This document shows, piece by piece, positions 17,459 through 27,020 of a stretch of 64,000 nucleotides of DNA. The notes under the pieces were generated by a model. The model did not search any database and had not been told where the DNA came from. It saw nothing but the letters and a program-made list of their open reading frames with translations. The translations under genes were made by a program, and so were the position numbers. Within the stretch, counting starts at the first letter, position 1; the number at the start of each line of letters is the position of its first letter. Source of the stretch: Streptomyces purpureus (lineage in GTDB: Bacteria; Actinomycetota; Actinomycetes; Streptomycetales; Streptomycetaceae); NCBI RefSeq assembly GCF_014648195.1, contig NZ_BMQQ01000013.1, forward strand, positions 60,345 through 124,344. Direction: 5' to 3'.

Positions 17459-19636
17459 TCAGTCCTCCTCGTCGCCTCCTCCAACCTCCTCACCTGCACA
17501 GATGGCCAGGACATCGGCGCCGAAGCGGTCCAGCTTGCGGGCGCCGACGCCGGAGATGCCCGCAAGCTCCCCGTCGGTGGAGGGCACCGTCTCGGCGATC
17601 GCCATCAGCGTCTTGTCGGTGAAGACGCAGTACGCGGGCTGCCCCAGCTCCTTCGCCTGCTCCGAGCGCCACTCGCGCAGCCGTTCGTAGAGCGCCTCGT
17701 CCATGTCGGAGGGACAGCCCTCGCAGCGCATCAGCTTCATCTCACCGGCGTCGGTGAGCGTGGTGCCGCAGACCCGGCAGAGCACGGGCCCCCGGCGCTT
17801 GCGCCTGCCGCTGGCGCTGCCGCGCTCGATGCCGCCGCCCCCGCCCGTGCCCCGAGCGCCGAGGGCACCGGAGCCGGGCCGCAGGCCGGTGAGGAAGCGG
17901 GTCGGCCGGCGGGAGGCCCGTCCGCCGGGCGAGCGGGACAGCGCCCAGGACAGGGAGAGGTGGACCCGGGCCCGGGTGACGCCCACGTAGAGCAGGCGGC
18001 GCTCCTCCTCGACCTGCTCGTCGGTCTTGGCGTACGTGATCGGCATCATGCCTTCGGTGAGGCCGACCAGGAACACCGCGTCCCACTCCAGGCCCTTCGC
18101 CGCGTGCAGCGAGGCGAGTGTGACGCCCTGGACGGTCGGGGCGTGCTGGGCGGCGGCCCGCTCGTCGAGTTCGGCGACCAGGTCGGCGAGGGTCGCCTCC
18201 GGCTTGACCCGTACGTAGTCCTCGGCGAGCCGGACCAGGGCGGCGAGGGACTCCCAGCGGTCCCGGACGGCGCCGGAGCCGGCGGGCGGCTCTGGGGTCC
18301 AGCCCTTGGTGGACAGGACCGCCCGGACCTGGGAGGGCAGGTTGTCGGCGTCGTCGAGCAGGGCGTCGTTGCCCCCGGCGCGGGCGGCGCCGCGCAGGGC
18401 GACGCCCGCCTCCCGCACCTCGGGGCGGTCGAAGAAGCGCTCGGCGCCGCGCAGCTGGTAGGGCACTCCGGCGTCGGCCAGCGCCTGCTCGTAGACCTCC
18501 GACTGGGCGTTGACCCGGTAGAGCACGGCGATCTCGCCGGCCGGGACGCCGGCGGCGATCAGGTCGCGGATGCGGCGGGCGGTGCCCTCGGCCTCGGCGG
18601 GCTCGTCGGCGTACTCGGTGTAGACCGGCTCGGGGCCCGGGTCGCGCTGGGAGATCAGCTCCAGGCGGTGCTCGGCGGCCCGGCCGCGGGCCTGGCTGAG
18701 CAGGCCGTTGGCCAGGTGCACGACCTGGGGCGTGGAGCGGTAGTCCCGGACGAGTTTGACGACCGTCGCGTTGGGGTGACGGGTGCGGAAGTTCAGCAGG
18801 TGGTCGGGGGTGGCGCCGGTGAAGGAGTAGATCGTCTGGCTGGCGTCGCCGACGACGCAGAGGCTGTCGCGGTCGCCGAGCCACAGATCGAGGAGGCGCT
18901 GCTGGAGCGGGGAGACGTCCTGGTACTCGTCCACGACGAAGTGCTGGTACTGGCGGCGGATCTGGTCGGCGATGTCGTGCCGGTCCTGGAGGATGCCGAC
19001 GGTGAGCAGCAGCACGTCCTCGAAGTCGATCACCGAGCGGTCCCGCTTGAGCTGCTCGTAGAGCGCATAGATCTGGCCGATCTCGGCGGGGTCGCGTGGG
19101 GCGTCGCGATGGGTCTTGGCGACGGCTGCGGGATAGTCGGCGGGGACGGTCTGGGTGACCTTCGCCCACTCGATCTCGCTGGTGACGTCACGGAGCTCGT
19201 TGCGGTCGAGCCGGACGCGGCAGCGCGCGGCGGCCTCGGCGACGAGCTGGATCTTCCGTTCGAGGAGCCGGGGCAGATCGCCACCGACTGCTTTCGGCCA
19301 GAAGTACTGGAGCTGGCGGAGCGCGGCGGAGTGGAACGTCCGGGCCTGGACGCCGCCCGCGCCGAGCTGCCGCAGACGCCCGCGCATCTCGCCGGCGGCG
19401 CGGTTGGTGAAGGTGACGGCCAGCACACTGGCGGGCGGGAGTATGCCCGCGCGCACTCCGTAGGCGATCCGGTGGGTGATCGCCCGGGTCTTGCCCGTGC
19501 CGGCGCCCGCCAGCACGCACACCGGGCCGTGCAGGGCCAGCGCGACCTCGCGCTGCTCGGGGTCGAGCCCGTCGAGCACCGCGTCGGCGGTCTCGGGGAC
19601 CTGCGGGAAGAGAGTGGAGTGCGTTGCTGCTGTCAC
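17459..19636 (-). CDS. uvrD2: UvrD2-type DNA helicase with zinc motif and HRDC domain
   Basis: This SF1A helicase of about 725 residues has Walker A AGAGTGKT (about residue 47), a DEYQDVSPLQ Walker B region, GDASQTIYSF and the C-terminal helicase motifs TLASLHAAKGLEWDAV and RRLLYVGVTRAR. After the motor comes a four-cysteine segment (CRVCGTTL...CEGCPSD) and then an HRDC domain (about residues 640-715). This tetracysteine-HRDC order is that of mycobacterial UvrD2, a DNA repair and replication helicase. The GTG at 19636 begins the conserved region; an in-frame start 48 bp earlier is possible. Synteny with wblC and mrx1 supports the name. Confidence 0.9.
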   Translation of the reverse strand: MTAATHSTLFPQVPETADAVLDGLDPEQREVALALHGPVCVLAGAGTGKTRAITHRIAYGVRAGILPPASVLAVTFTNRAAGEMRGRLRQLGAGGVQARTFHSAALRQLQYFWPKAVGGDLPRLLERKIQLVAEAAARCRVRLDRNELRDVTSEIEWAKVTQTVPADYPAAVAKTHRDAPRDPAEIGQIYALYEQLKRDRSVIDFEDVLLLTVGILQDRHDIADQIRRQYQHFVVDEYQDVSPLQQRLLDLWLGDRDSLCVVGDASQTIYSFTGATPDHLLNFRTRHPNATVVKLVRDYRSTPQVVHLANGLLSQARGRAAEHRLELISQRDPGPEPVYTEYADEPAEAEGTARRIRDLIAAGVPAGEIAVLYRVNAQSEVYEQALADAGVPYQLRGAERFFDRPEVREAGVALRGAARAGGNDALLDDADNLPSQVRAVLSTKGWTPEPPAGSGAVRDRWESLAALVRLAEDYVRVKPEATLADLVAELDERAAAQHAPTVQGVTLASLHAAKGLEWDAVFLVGLTEGMMPITYAKTDEQVEEERRLLYVGVTRARVHLSLSWALSRSPGGRASRRPTRFLTGLRPGSGALGARGTGGGGGIERGSASGRRKRRGPVLCRVCGTTLTDAGEMKLMRCEGCPSDMDEALYERLREWRSEQAKELGQPAYCVFTDKTLMAIAETVPSTDGELAGISGVGARKLDRFGADVLAICAGEEVGGGDEED

Positions 19637-19781
19637 CCCGCCATGCTGCCAGGTTCGGGTGGGTCGGTGCGGCGGCTTGTCCACAGGCCCGGACGACCGG
19701 TCGTACGAATGCGGGAATGGTGGCGCCGGAGCATACGTTCTCCCCCTGGCACCTCACCCACCAACGAAGGAGCACCGGGCC

Positions 19782-20024
19782 ATGCAGGGCACTGTGACGA
19801 TGTACAGCACCACGTGGTGCGGCTACTGCCGTCGGCTGAAGAGCCAGATGGACCGCGAGGGCATCGCGTACACCGAGATCAACATCGAGCAGGACCCTGA
19901 GTCGGCCGCGTTCGTGGAGAAGGCCAACGGGGGCAACCAGACCGTTCCGACCGTGCTCTTCGGGGACGGTTCGACGCTGACGAACCCCTCGCTCGCGCAG
20001 GTCAAGCAGAAGATCGGCGTCTGA
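19782..20024 (+). CDS. mrx1: Mycoredoxin-1
   Basis: This 80-residue glutaredoxin-fold protein has the mycoredoxin active site CGYC (Cys13-Cys16), then TVPTVLFGDG with the cis-Pro. Mycoredoxin reduces mycothiol mixed disulfides in actinobacteria. The ATG has GAAGGAG upstream. It is divergent from uvrD2 and convergent with nudC, the same neighbours as in mycobacteria. Confidence 0.93.
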   Translation: MQGTVTMYSTTWCGYCRRLKSQMDREGIAYTEINIEQDPESAAFVEKANGGNQTVPTVLFGDGSTLTNPSLAQVKQKIGV

Positions 20025-20042
20025 GCCGGCTCCGCTGATGGC

Positions 20043-20082
20043 CGAAAACCCCCGTCCGGGATGTCCCGGACGGGGGTTTTCG
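20043..20082. terminator. Bidirectional terminator between mrx1 and nudC
   Basis: A 19-bp perfect inverted repeat (20043-20061 with 20064-20082) has terminal A/T runs, so both strands give a stem followed by T residues. It lies between convergent genes. Confidence 0.9.
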
Positions 20083-20090
20083 TCTTCACC

Positions 20091-20140
20091 TCACGTCGAC
20101 GTCACGTCACCGTGCTCGTCACGTCACGTCACGTCACCGG
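20091..20140. repeat. Short CGTCA/CACGT tandem repeat at the nudC 3' end
   Basis: A 50-bp stretch is built from CGTCA units, with four perfect copies near 20118-20137. The nudC stop codon lies inside the array, so the repeat encodes the last residues (GDVT) and the stop. Confidence 0.7.
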
Positions 20141-21071
20141 GCTTCGGCAGCGGCTTGCCGTACCAGAGCTCGATCAGCCGGGACGCGATCGAGATGCCGT
20201 ACGGCGGCAGCACCTCGCCGGACTCGAAGGCGGCCGTCAGGTCCTCTCGGGAGAACCAGCGCGCCTCGTGGATCTCCTCCCCGTCCACGTTGATCTCGGA
20301 CGAGGTGGCGCGCGCCATGAAGCCGAGCATCAGGCTGGAGGGGAAGGGCCAGGGCTGGCTGGCGACGTACTCGACCTCGCCGACCGTGACTCCGGCCTCC
20401 TCGAAGACCTCTCGCGCCACCGACTGCTCGATCGACTCGCCGGGCTCGACGAACCCGGCCAGCGTCGAGAAGCGCCCCTCCGGCCAGTGCACCTGGCGGC
20501 CGAGTAGTGCCCGGTCCTCCTCGTCGGTGACGAGCATGATCACGGCGGGGTCGGTACGGGGGTAGTGCTCGGCGCCGCAGGCCTGGCAGCGGCGGACGTG
20601 GCCGGCGGCGGCGATGACCGTGCGCTCGCCGCAGCGGGAGCAGAAGCGGTGCAGCCGCTGCCAGTTCTCCAGCGCCACCGCGTGCACCATCAGGCCCGCG
20701 TCACGGGGCGACAGCAGCAGTCCGGCCTCGCGCAGCCCGGCCGGGCGCGCCGACTGGTCCATGCGCCCCGGCAGGGAGTCCTTCTGCAGGGCGAAGTAGC
20801 TGACGCCGTCGGTGTCGGTGCCCAGGAAGTACCGGTGGGTCTCGGTGACGGGGGCCTCGAAGGCCGGGGTCATGACCAGTTCGGTGCGGCCGTCGGGGGT
20901 GTCGTCGATCAGCACCTGGCCCCCGGAGACCACGAAGACCCGGGTCGTCGGGTGGCTCCAGGCCGCCGACAGCCAGGCCTCGTCGAGGCGGTGGTGCGCC
21001 ATGCGGTCGATACCGCTGTGCGCGGTGAGCCCGATGGGACGGTCCACTGAGTCGTTGCTGATGATGCTCAC
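20124..21071 (-). CDS. nudC: NAD+ diphosphatase (NudC)
   Basis: NudC hydrolyses NAD(H) to NMN(H) and AMP and can remove NAD caps from RNA. The 315-residue protein has a zinc ribbon (CSRCGE and CQACGAEH), a Nudix box starting GFVEPGES and ending REVFEEAGV, and the subfamily signature SQPWPFPSSLMLGF just after it. The GTG at 21071 is favoured over a TTG 12 bp earlier because of the upstream GGAAG. It follows the same gene order as mycobacteria (Rv3199c). Confidence 0.93.
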   Translation of the reverse strand: MSIISNDSVDRPIGLTAHSGIDRMAHHRLDEAWLSAAWSHPTTRVFVVSGGQVLIDDTPDGRTELVMTPAFEAPVTETHRYFLGTDTDGVSYFALQKDSLPGRMDQSARPAGLREAGLLLSPRDAGLMVHAVALENWQRLHRFCSRCGERTVIAAAGHVRRCQACGAEHYPRTDPAVIMLVTDEEDRALLGRQVHWPEGRFSTLAGFVEPGESIEQSVAREVFEEAGVTVGEVEYVASQPWPFPSSLMLGFMARATSSEINVDGEEIHEARWFSREDLTAAFESGEVLPPYGISIASRLIELWYGKPLPKPGDVT

Positions 21072-21130
21072 AGGTACTTCCAACTCCCCCGGATCGGTGT
21101 GCGTTCAGTCAGGATCGGCAGGATCACAGG

Positions 21131-22552
21131 TCAGAATCGCGCGGTGGGCAGCTCGGACCACAGGTGTGCCGCGGCCTCGACGCCTTTGAGCAGCAGGTCC
21201 AGCTCGACCTTCTCGTTCGGGGCGTGCCAGCCGTCGGAGGGCACGGAGATCCCCAGGAAGAGCACGGGCGCGTGCAGGACGTCCTGCAGGTCGGCGGCCG
21301 GGCCGGAGCCGCCCTCGCGCGTGAAGCGGATCTTGGCGCCGTCGAAGGCCAGGCTCATGGCCTTGGCGACGGACCGGAGGGCGGGGTGGTCGAGCGGCGT
21401 CAGACAGGGCCGGGTGGGGGCGCCGAAGGTGATCTCGTACCGGATGCCGGCCGGGACCCGGGCAGCCAGCCAGTCGCGTACGGCCAGCTCGATCTTGTCG
21501 GGGTCCTGGCCGGCGACCAGCCGGAAGGAGATCTTCAGCTGGGCGGAGGCGGGGACGATCGTCTTGCCGCCGGGGCCCTGGTAGCCGCCGCCGATGCCGT
21601 TGACCTCGGCGGTCGGGCGGGCCCAGACGCGCTCCAGGGTGGAGTACCCGGCCTCACCCAGGACGCCGTGGGACTTCGCGGTGGCCAGCCAGGACGACTC
21701 GTCGAAGGGGAGCTCGGCGATCAGCGCGCGCTCGGCGTCGTCGAGCGGCGCGGCTCCGTCGTAGAAGCCGGGGATGGCGACGCGCTCGTCCTCGTCGTGG
21801 AGGGCGGCGACCAGGCGGCCCGCGACGGTGGCCGGGTTGGGCACGGCTCCACCGAAGGAGCCGGAGTGGATGTCCTGGTCGGGGCCGTACAGCTCGATCT
21901 CGCAGTCGGCGACGCCGCGCATGCCGGTGCAGACGGTGGGCGTGGTCTCGGACCACATGCCGGTGTCCGAGACGATCACGGCGTCGGCGGCGAGGCGGTC
22001 CGCGTGCTGTTCGACCAGCGCCCGGAAGTGCGGGGAGCCGGACTCCTCCTCGCCCTCCACCAGGAGCTTGAGGTGGACGGCGGGGGTGGTGCGTCCGGTG
22101 GCGGCGAGGTGGGCGCGTACTCCCAGGGTGTGGAAGAAGACCTGACCCTTGTCGTCGGAGGCACCGCGCGCGTACATCCGGCCGTCCCGGACGACGGGCT
22201 CGAACGGGTCCGTGTGCCAGCCGTCCTCGCGGGCGGCGGGCTGGACGTCGTGGTGGCCGTAGACGAGGACCGTGGGCGCGTTCTCGTCGTCGGAGGGCCA
22301 CTCGGCGAAGACGGCGGGGGCCCCGGCGGTCTCCCAGACCTCGACGGCGGGGAAACCGGTCTCCGTCAGCTTCGCCGCGAGCCACTCGGCACTGGCCCGT
22401 ACGTCGGGGGCGTGGCCGGGCTGCGCCGACACGGACGGGATGCGCAGCCAGGCCGCGAGGTCGTCGAGGAACGCGGCGCGGTGCTGCTCGACGTAGGCGC
22501 GTACGGCGTGGGTCCGTGCGGTCTGGACGGCGCTGTCCGGGGTGTCGCTCAT
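21131..22552 (-). CDS. M20-family dipeptidase
   Basis: This 473-residue M20 metallopeptidase has the first metal motif LVYGHHDVQP (about residue 95), then GASDDKG, EGEEESGS with catalytic and metal glutamates, and the late FTREGGSGPAA segment. The length and the lid-domain insertion match the dipeptidase (CNDP-like) branch. It is cytoplasmic, with no signal peptide. It follows adnB with 10 bp between the ATG and the adnB stop, so cotranscription is likely. Confidence 0.9.
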   Translation of the reverse strand: MSDTPDSAVQTARTHAVRAYVEQHRAAFLDDLAAWLRIPSVSAQPGHAPDVRASAEWLAAKLTETGFPAVEVWETAGAPAVFAEWPSDDENAPTVLVYGHHDVQPAAREDGWHTDPFEPVVRDGRMYARGASDDKGQVFFHTLGVRAHLAATGRTTPAVHLKLLVEGEEESGSPHFRALVEQHADRLAADAVIVSDTGMWSETTPTVCTGMRGVADCEIELYGPDQDIHSGSFGGAVPNPATVAGRLVAALHDEDERVAIPGFYDGAAPLDDAERALIAELPFDESSWLATAKSHGVLGEAGYSTLERVWARPTAEVNGIGGGYQGPGGKTIVPASAQLKISFRLVAGQDPDKIELAVRDWLAARVPAGIRYEITFGAPTRPCLTPLDHPALRSVAKAMSLAFDGAKIRFTREGGSGPAADLQDVLHAPVLFLGISVPSDGWHAPNEKVELDLLLKGVEAAAHLWSELPTARF

Positions 22553-22562
22553 GTTCCTGAGC

Positions 22563-25500
22563 CTATCCGGCGCCGGGGATGGGCCGGTCGGGTGTCCCGG
22601 TCAGCAAGATGCGCTCCAGCTCCGCGCGGCCGGGCAGCCGGCCGGGGCGGACGACCTCGCCGGTGCGTACGTAGACGAACGCGGCGGTGACCTGGTCGGG
22701 CGGGAGGCCGTGGCGCTCGGCCCAGGCGAGCCGGTAGACGGCGAGCTGGAGGGGGTCGGCGGTGCGGGTGCGGCTGGTCTTCCAGTCGACGATCTCGTAC
22801 GCGCCGGTGGCCTCGTCGCGGTAGACGGCGTCGATCCGGCCGCGGACGACCCGGCCGGCGAGGGTGAGCTGGAAGGGGGCCTCGACGCGGTACGGGGTGC
22901 GGTGGGCGTACGGGGTGAGCTCGAAGGCCTCCTTGAGCCGGGCGAGGTCGCGCTCGTCGGCGATCTCGGGCTCGTCGGCGAACTCCTCGCCGCCGGGGAG
23001 CTCCTCGGGGCCGAGCATGGGCAGCGGGAGCGCGTCGAACCGGGATTCCACCCACGCGTGGAACCGCGTGCCGCGCCGGGCCGCGGGCTGCGGCGGCCGG
23101 GGCATGGGGCGGGCCAGCTCCTCGGCGAAGCCGTCCGGGTCGGCGGCGAGGCGGACGAGCTGGGAGGCCGAGAGGGAGGCGGGCAGCGGGACGTCGCGCG
23201 TGGTGGCGCGGGCGCGCCGCAGCTCGCCGGTGAGCGCGTCGAGGTCGCGGTCCCAGGAGGCGACGAGCCGGGCCTCCTCCGGGGTGAGCCGGGGGCCTTC
23301 GGGGGCGACGCGGGCGTGCGGGACGGCCTGGGCGTGCGGGACGGGTTCCGGGTGGGGGGCCGATTCAGGATGGGGGGCCGGTGGGGTGTCGGAGGGCTCC
23401 GGGGCGTCCTGGGGCCAGGGCTCGTCGTCGGGCCAAGGCTCGTCGTCCGGCCAGGGGGCTTCGTCGGGCCACGGCTCCTCCTCAGGCCAGGCGTCCTCGC
23501 CCGGGCCGGGGGCGTCGGTGGGCTCGTCGGTGGGCTCCGGGGCGTCCAGGTAGGCCAGGACCGTGTCCGCCGCGGCGCGGCGGCGGGACAGGGACAGGGG
23601 GTCCAGCGGCAGGGGCCAGGCCTGGTCGGCCCGCTTCTCGTCGAGGGCCGGGTTCTCGGCGTCCTTCTCGGGCTCGTCCGCCCAGACCTCGATCTCGCCG
23701 AAGCCGGCCGCGCAGTGGTCGTACAGCGCGTGGAGGAACGACGACGGGCCCCTGGGCCGCTTCTGGGAGGGGCCCCACCAGTGCGCGGAGGTGAGCAGCA
23801 GGGAGCGGGGCCGGGTGAAGGTCACATAGCCGAGGCGGAGCTCCTCCGTGTGCTGGTGCTCGCTCATCCGCTCCTTGAACGTCTTCATGGACCGCGCAGT
23901 CCATTCGTCGAGGGAGGGCAGCGTCGGCGCGTCTCCGCGCAGTGCGTGCGGCAGGACCTGGGGCTGGGACGTCCAGGACTCGCGGGCGCGGCTGCTGGGG
24001 AACTGGCTCACCACCAGCCCGGGGACGGCCACCACGTCCCACTCCAGGCCCTTGGACTTGTGGGCGGTGAGGACCTTGACCGTGTTCTCGCCGCCCGGGA
24101 GGGCGTTGTCGAGGCCCTTCTCGTACTGGGCGGCGGTGCGCAGGAAGCCGAGGAAGGCGAGCAGGGTGGCGTCGCCGTCGAGGGAGGCGAAGCCGGCGGC
24201 GATGTCGAGGAAGTGGGAGAGCGTTTCGCGGCGGCGGGCTGCGAGGGCGTGCGGGGAGGCGGAGAGCTCGACCTCCAGGCCGGTGGCGGCGAGGACGCGG
24301 TGCAGCACGTCCATCAGCGGGTCGGCCAGCGAGCGGCGCAGGTCGCGCAGTTCGGCCGCGAGGCGGGCGAAGCGGACCCGGGCCTCGGCGGAGAAGGGCA
24401 GGCCGTCGTCGTCGCCGTTCGCGGCGATGAAGGTGTCCAGGGCGTCGGCCAGCGAGATCACCTCGGCCGGGTCGACGCCTTCGACGGCCGCGGCCAGGCG
24501 CTCGTCGGGATCGTCCGAGTCCCCCGGGGAGCGGTGGACGAGGAGCCGGGCGCGGCGGCCGAGCAGGGCCAGGTCGCGGGCGCCGATGCGCCAGCGGGGG
24601 CCGGTCAGGAGCCGTACGAGCGAGGCGTTGGCGCCGGGGTCCTGGAGGACCTCGCAGACGGCGACCAGGTCGGCGATCTCGGGCAGGTGCACCAGCCCGG
24701 AGAGGCCGACCACCTCGACCGGGACGTCGCGCGCGACGAGGGCGGCCTGGATGGCCGCGAAGTCCGTGGCCGTACGGCACAGGACGGCGATCTCGCCGGG
24801 CTCCTTGCCCGTACGGACCAGATGGGCGAGGGAGTCTGCGAGCCAGTCGATCTCCTCGGCGTGGGTGGGGAGGAGGGCGATGCGGACCGAGCCGTCCCGC
24901 TCGGCGCCGGGGGCCGGGCGCAGCGCCTCCACGCCCGCGTGCCGGGCGCGCAGCGGCTCGGCGAGGCCGTTGGCGAGGTCGAGCAGGCGGCCGCCGCTGC
25001 GCCGGTTCTCGCTCAGTGAGAAGCGGGTGGCGGGGGCGCCGTCGGCGTAGGGGAAGTGGGCCGGGAAGTCGTCGAGGTTGGCCACGGAGGCGCCGCGCCA
25101 GCCGTAGATGGCCTGGCAGGGGTCGCCGACGGCGGTCACCGGGTGGCCCGTGCCGTCGCCGAAGAGTCCGGACAGCAGCAGGCGCTGGGCGACGGAGGTG
25201 TCTTGGTACTCGTCGAGGAGGACGACCCGGAATTCGTCCCGGAGGATCGCGCCGACCTCGGGGCGGGTCGTCGCCAGCTCGGCGGAGAGGGCGATCTGGT
25301 CGCCGAAGTCGAGCAGGTCGCGGGCGCGCTTGGCCGCGCGGTAGCGGACGACGAGGTCGAGCAGCTCCCGGCGGGCGGCGGCGGCCTCGGGGACCTTGCG
25401 CAGGTCCGCGTTGCTGAGCTTGGCCGACTCCAGGGTGGTGAGGAGCGCGGAATCGTACGCGCGGAGGTCGGCGGGGCGTACGAGGTGCTCGGAGAGCTCC

Positions 25501-26048
25501 GCGTCGAGGGCGAGGAGGTCGCCGACCAGCGTGGGGAAGGACTTGGTCAGCGCGGGGTACGGCCCGGGTGCCTCGCGCAGCACGCGCGCGGCGAGCTGGT
25601 AGCGGGTTGCGTCAGCGAGGAGCCGGGAGGTGGGCTCCAGGCCGATGCGCAGGCCGTGGTCGGTCAGGAGCTGCCCCGCGAAGGCGTGGTACGTGGAGAT
25701 GCGGGGCTCGCCGGGCGGATCGTCCGGGTCGATGACGTCGGGGTCGGTCACCCCGGCCCGTACGAGCGCCTTGCGGACGCGCTCGGCGAGCTCGCCGGCG
25801 GCCTTGTTGGTGAACGTGAGCCCGAGGACCTGCTCGGGGGCGACCTGCCCCGTGCCGACCAGCCAGACCACCCGGGCGGCCATCACCGTCGTCTTGCCGG
25901 AACCGGCTCCGGCCACGATGACCTGCGGGGCGGGCGGCGCGGTGATGCAGGCCGTCTGCTCCGGGGTGAACGGGATGCCGAGGAGCTCCTTGAGCTGCTC
26001 GGGGTCGGAGATTCGTGCGGTCACCTCAGAGAGGCTAGCCGCGGCCAC
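22563..26048 (-). CDS. adnB: AdnB-like helicase-nuclease subunit
   Basis: This UvrD-like motor of about 1161 residues is fused to a RecB-type nuclease, as in AdnAB, which resects double-strand DNA breaks in actinobacteria. Walker A is AGAGSGKTT (about residue 48). DEYQDTSVAQRLLLSGLFG and VLTAHKSKGLEWDVVAVPGL mark later helicase motifs. The nuclease domain contains RGRIDAVYRDE and the catalytic DWKT near residue 1095. An unusual acidic, Trp/Pro-rich linker (about 845-915) separates the two. The GTG at 26048 has GGGGA at correct spacing; the GTG at 26054 is too close. Subunit letter is assigned by order. Confidence 0.85.
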   Translation of the reverse strand: MAAASLSEVTARISDPEQLKELLGIPFTPEQTACITAPPAPQVIVAGAGSGKTTVMAARVVWLVGTGQVAPEQVLGLTFTNKAAGELAERVRKALVRAGVTDPDVIDPDDPPGEPRISTYHAFAGQLLTDHGLRIGLEPTSRLLADATRYQLAARVLREAPGPYPALTKSFPTLVGDLLALDAELSEHLVRPADLRAYDSALLTTLESAKLSNADLRKVPEAAAARRELLDLVVRYRAAKRARDLLDFGDQIALSAELATTRPEVGAILRDEFRVVLLDEYQDTSVAQRLLLSGLFGDGTGHPVTAVGDPCQAIYGWRGASVANLDDFPAHFPYADGAPATRFSLSENRRSGGRLLDLANGLAEPLRARHAGVEALRPAPGAERDGSVRIALLPTHAEEIDWLADSLAHLVRTGKEPGEIAVLCRTATDFAAIQAALVARDVPVEVVGLSGLVHLPEIADLVAVCEVLQDPGANASLVRLLTGPRWRIGARDLALLGRRARLLVHRSPGDSDDPDERLAAAVEGVDPAEVISLADALDTFIAANGDDDGLPFSAEARVRFARLAAELRDLRRSLADPLMDVLHRVLAATGLEVELSASPHALAARRRETLSHFLDIAAGFASLDGDATLLAFLGFLRTAAQYEKGLDNALPGGENTVKVLTAHKSKGLEWDVVAVPGLVVSQFPSSRARESWTSQPQVLPHALRGDAPTLPSLDEWTARSMKTFKERMSEHQHTEELRLGYVTFTRPRSLLLTSAHWWGPSQKRPRGPSSFLHALYDHCAAGFGEIEVWADEPEKDAENPALDEKRADQAWPLPLDPLSLSRRRAAADTVLAYLDAPEPTDEPTDAPGPGEDAWPEEEPWPDEAPWPDDEPWPDDEPWPQDAPEPSDTPPAPHPESAPHPEPVPHAQAVPHARVAPEGPRLTPEEARLVASWDRDLDALTGELRRARATTRDVPLPASLSASQLVRLAADPDGFAEELARPMPRPPQPAARRGTRFHAWVESRFDALPLPMLGPEELPGGEEFADEPEIADERDLARLKEAFELTPYAHRTPYRVEAPFQLTLAGRVVRGRIDAVYRDEATGAYEIVDWKTSRTRTADPLQLAVYRLAWAERHGLPPDQVTAAFVYVRTGEVVRPGRLPGRAELERILLTGTPDRPIPGAG
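23395..23495. repeat. Degenerate repeats encoding a Trp/Asp/Glu/Pro linker in adnB
   Basis: Successive imperfect repeats of about 18-21 bp encode copies of PWPDDEPWP-like sequence between the motor and nuclease domains. Confidence 0.7.
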
Positions 26049-26094
26049 TGACACTCCCCGGCCGCGCGGCCCGGCGGCCGGGGGCGGGGCGGTG

Positions 26095-26928
26095 TCAGAC
26101 GGCGGTTCCGCGTTCGAGCTTCTCCAGGTCCACGGTCTCGTCGGCGGGCGGGAGGACGACCTTCACCGGCTTGTCGAAGTCGGAGAGGAGCATCGTGCCC
26201 GGCTCGTCACCGCCCTTCTTGACGATCTGGACGATGTAGGGCTTGCCTTCCTTCGCGACGTACACGGTCGTCGTCTCCCCGTCGGCCTTTTTCTTCACCA
26301 GCGTGGCCACGGGCGTGTCGTTGACCTTGGTGTCGGCGCCCCGGGTGAGGCCGGTGCGGTCGTCCTCGTCCTTGCCGAGGTCGGCCAGCAGGGCCTTGAG
26401 GTCACAGACCCCGGCCAGATCGGTGCTGCCCTCCTGCCCCGGCGCGATCTTCAGCCAGCGGCCCTTGAGGAGCTCGATCGTGGGGCCGATCTGCGCCTCG
26501 GGCATGCCCTGGGAGGTCATGGAGGCGCGCCAGAACTTCTCGTCGCCCTTCATGTACGTGTCCCCGCCCGCCTGCCGCAGCTCGGCGACACCGCCCTCCA
26601 CCGTGAGCTTCCCCGTGCACTGAGCCTGGTCGTTCACCGAGAAGTCGAGGTCGAGGGTCTGACCGTCCGAGACGCCCCGGCCGCTCATGCGCAGCGAGGT
26701 CGCGGACTGCGTCGCCTCGACGGCGCGGTCGCCGATCTCGTCGGCGCTGAGGTCCTTGAACGGGTCCGGCGAGGGAGTGGGGGCGGCGGCCCGCGCGTAC
26801 GCCGGCAAAGGGAGCGCCTGGGATCCAGCCGCCGGAGCGGCCCCGACGATCACGGCCGTGCATACGGCTGTCGCGGCGGCCGTCGCGACAGCCGTCGCGG
26901 TGCGCAGTATTCGTCGCTGGGACGCCAT
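26095..26928 (-). CDS. Secreted LppX/LprG-like protein without lipobox
   Basis: This 277-residue protein is a paralogue of the upstream lipoprotein. Both share PFKxLxADxIxDRA near the start of the mature region, followed by repeated strands typical of the LppX/LprAFG fold (a cavity that carries lipids). Unlike its neighbour it has no Cys lipobox: the signal peptide runs through an Ala/Val-rich stretch to AYARA, so it is probably released or remains by other means. The ATG at 26928 has GAGGAGG upstream. It ends 47 bp before adnB. Confidence 0.8.
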   Translation of the reverse strand: MASQRRILRTATAVATAAATAVCTAVIVGAAPAAGSQALPLPAYARAAAPTPSPDPFKDLSADEIGDRAVEATQSATSLRMSGRGVSDGQTLDLDFSVNDQAQCTGKLTVEGGVAELRQAGGDTYMKGDEKFWRASMTSQGMPEAQIGPTIELLKGRWLKIAPGQEGSTDLAGVCDLKALLADLGKDEDDRTGLTRGADTKVNDTPVATLVKKKADGETTTVYVAKEGKPYIVQIVKKGGDEPGTMLLSDFDKPVKVVLPPADETVDLEKLERGTAV

Positions 26929-27020
26929 GCGAGCCTCCTCACGGATTCCCCCGTCACCAGCCTCACCCCTGGGGCGTGCGCCCGCTACTCCGCTGCGGCG
27001 GGCGCACGCCGGAGGCTTCG

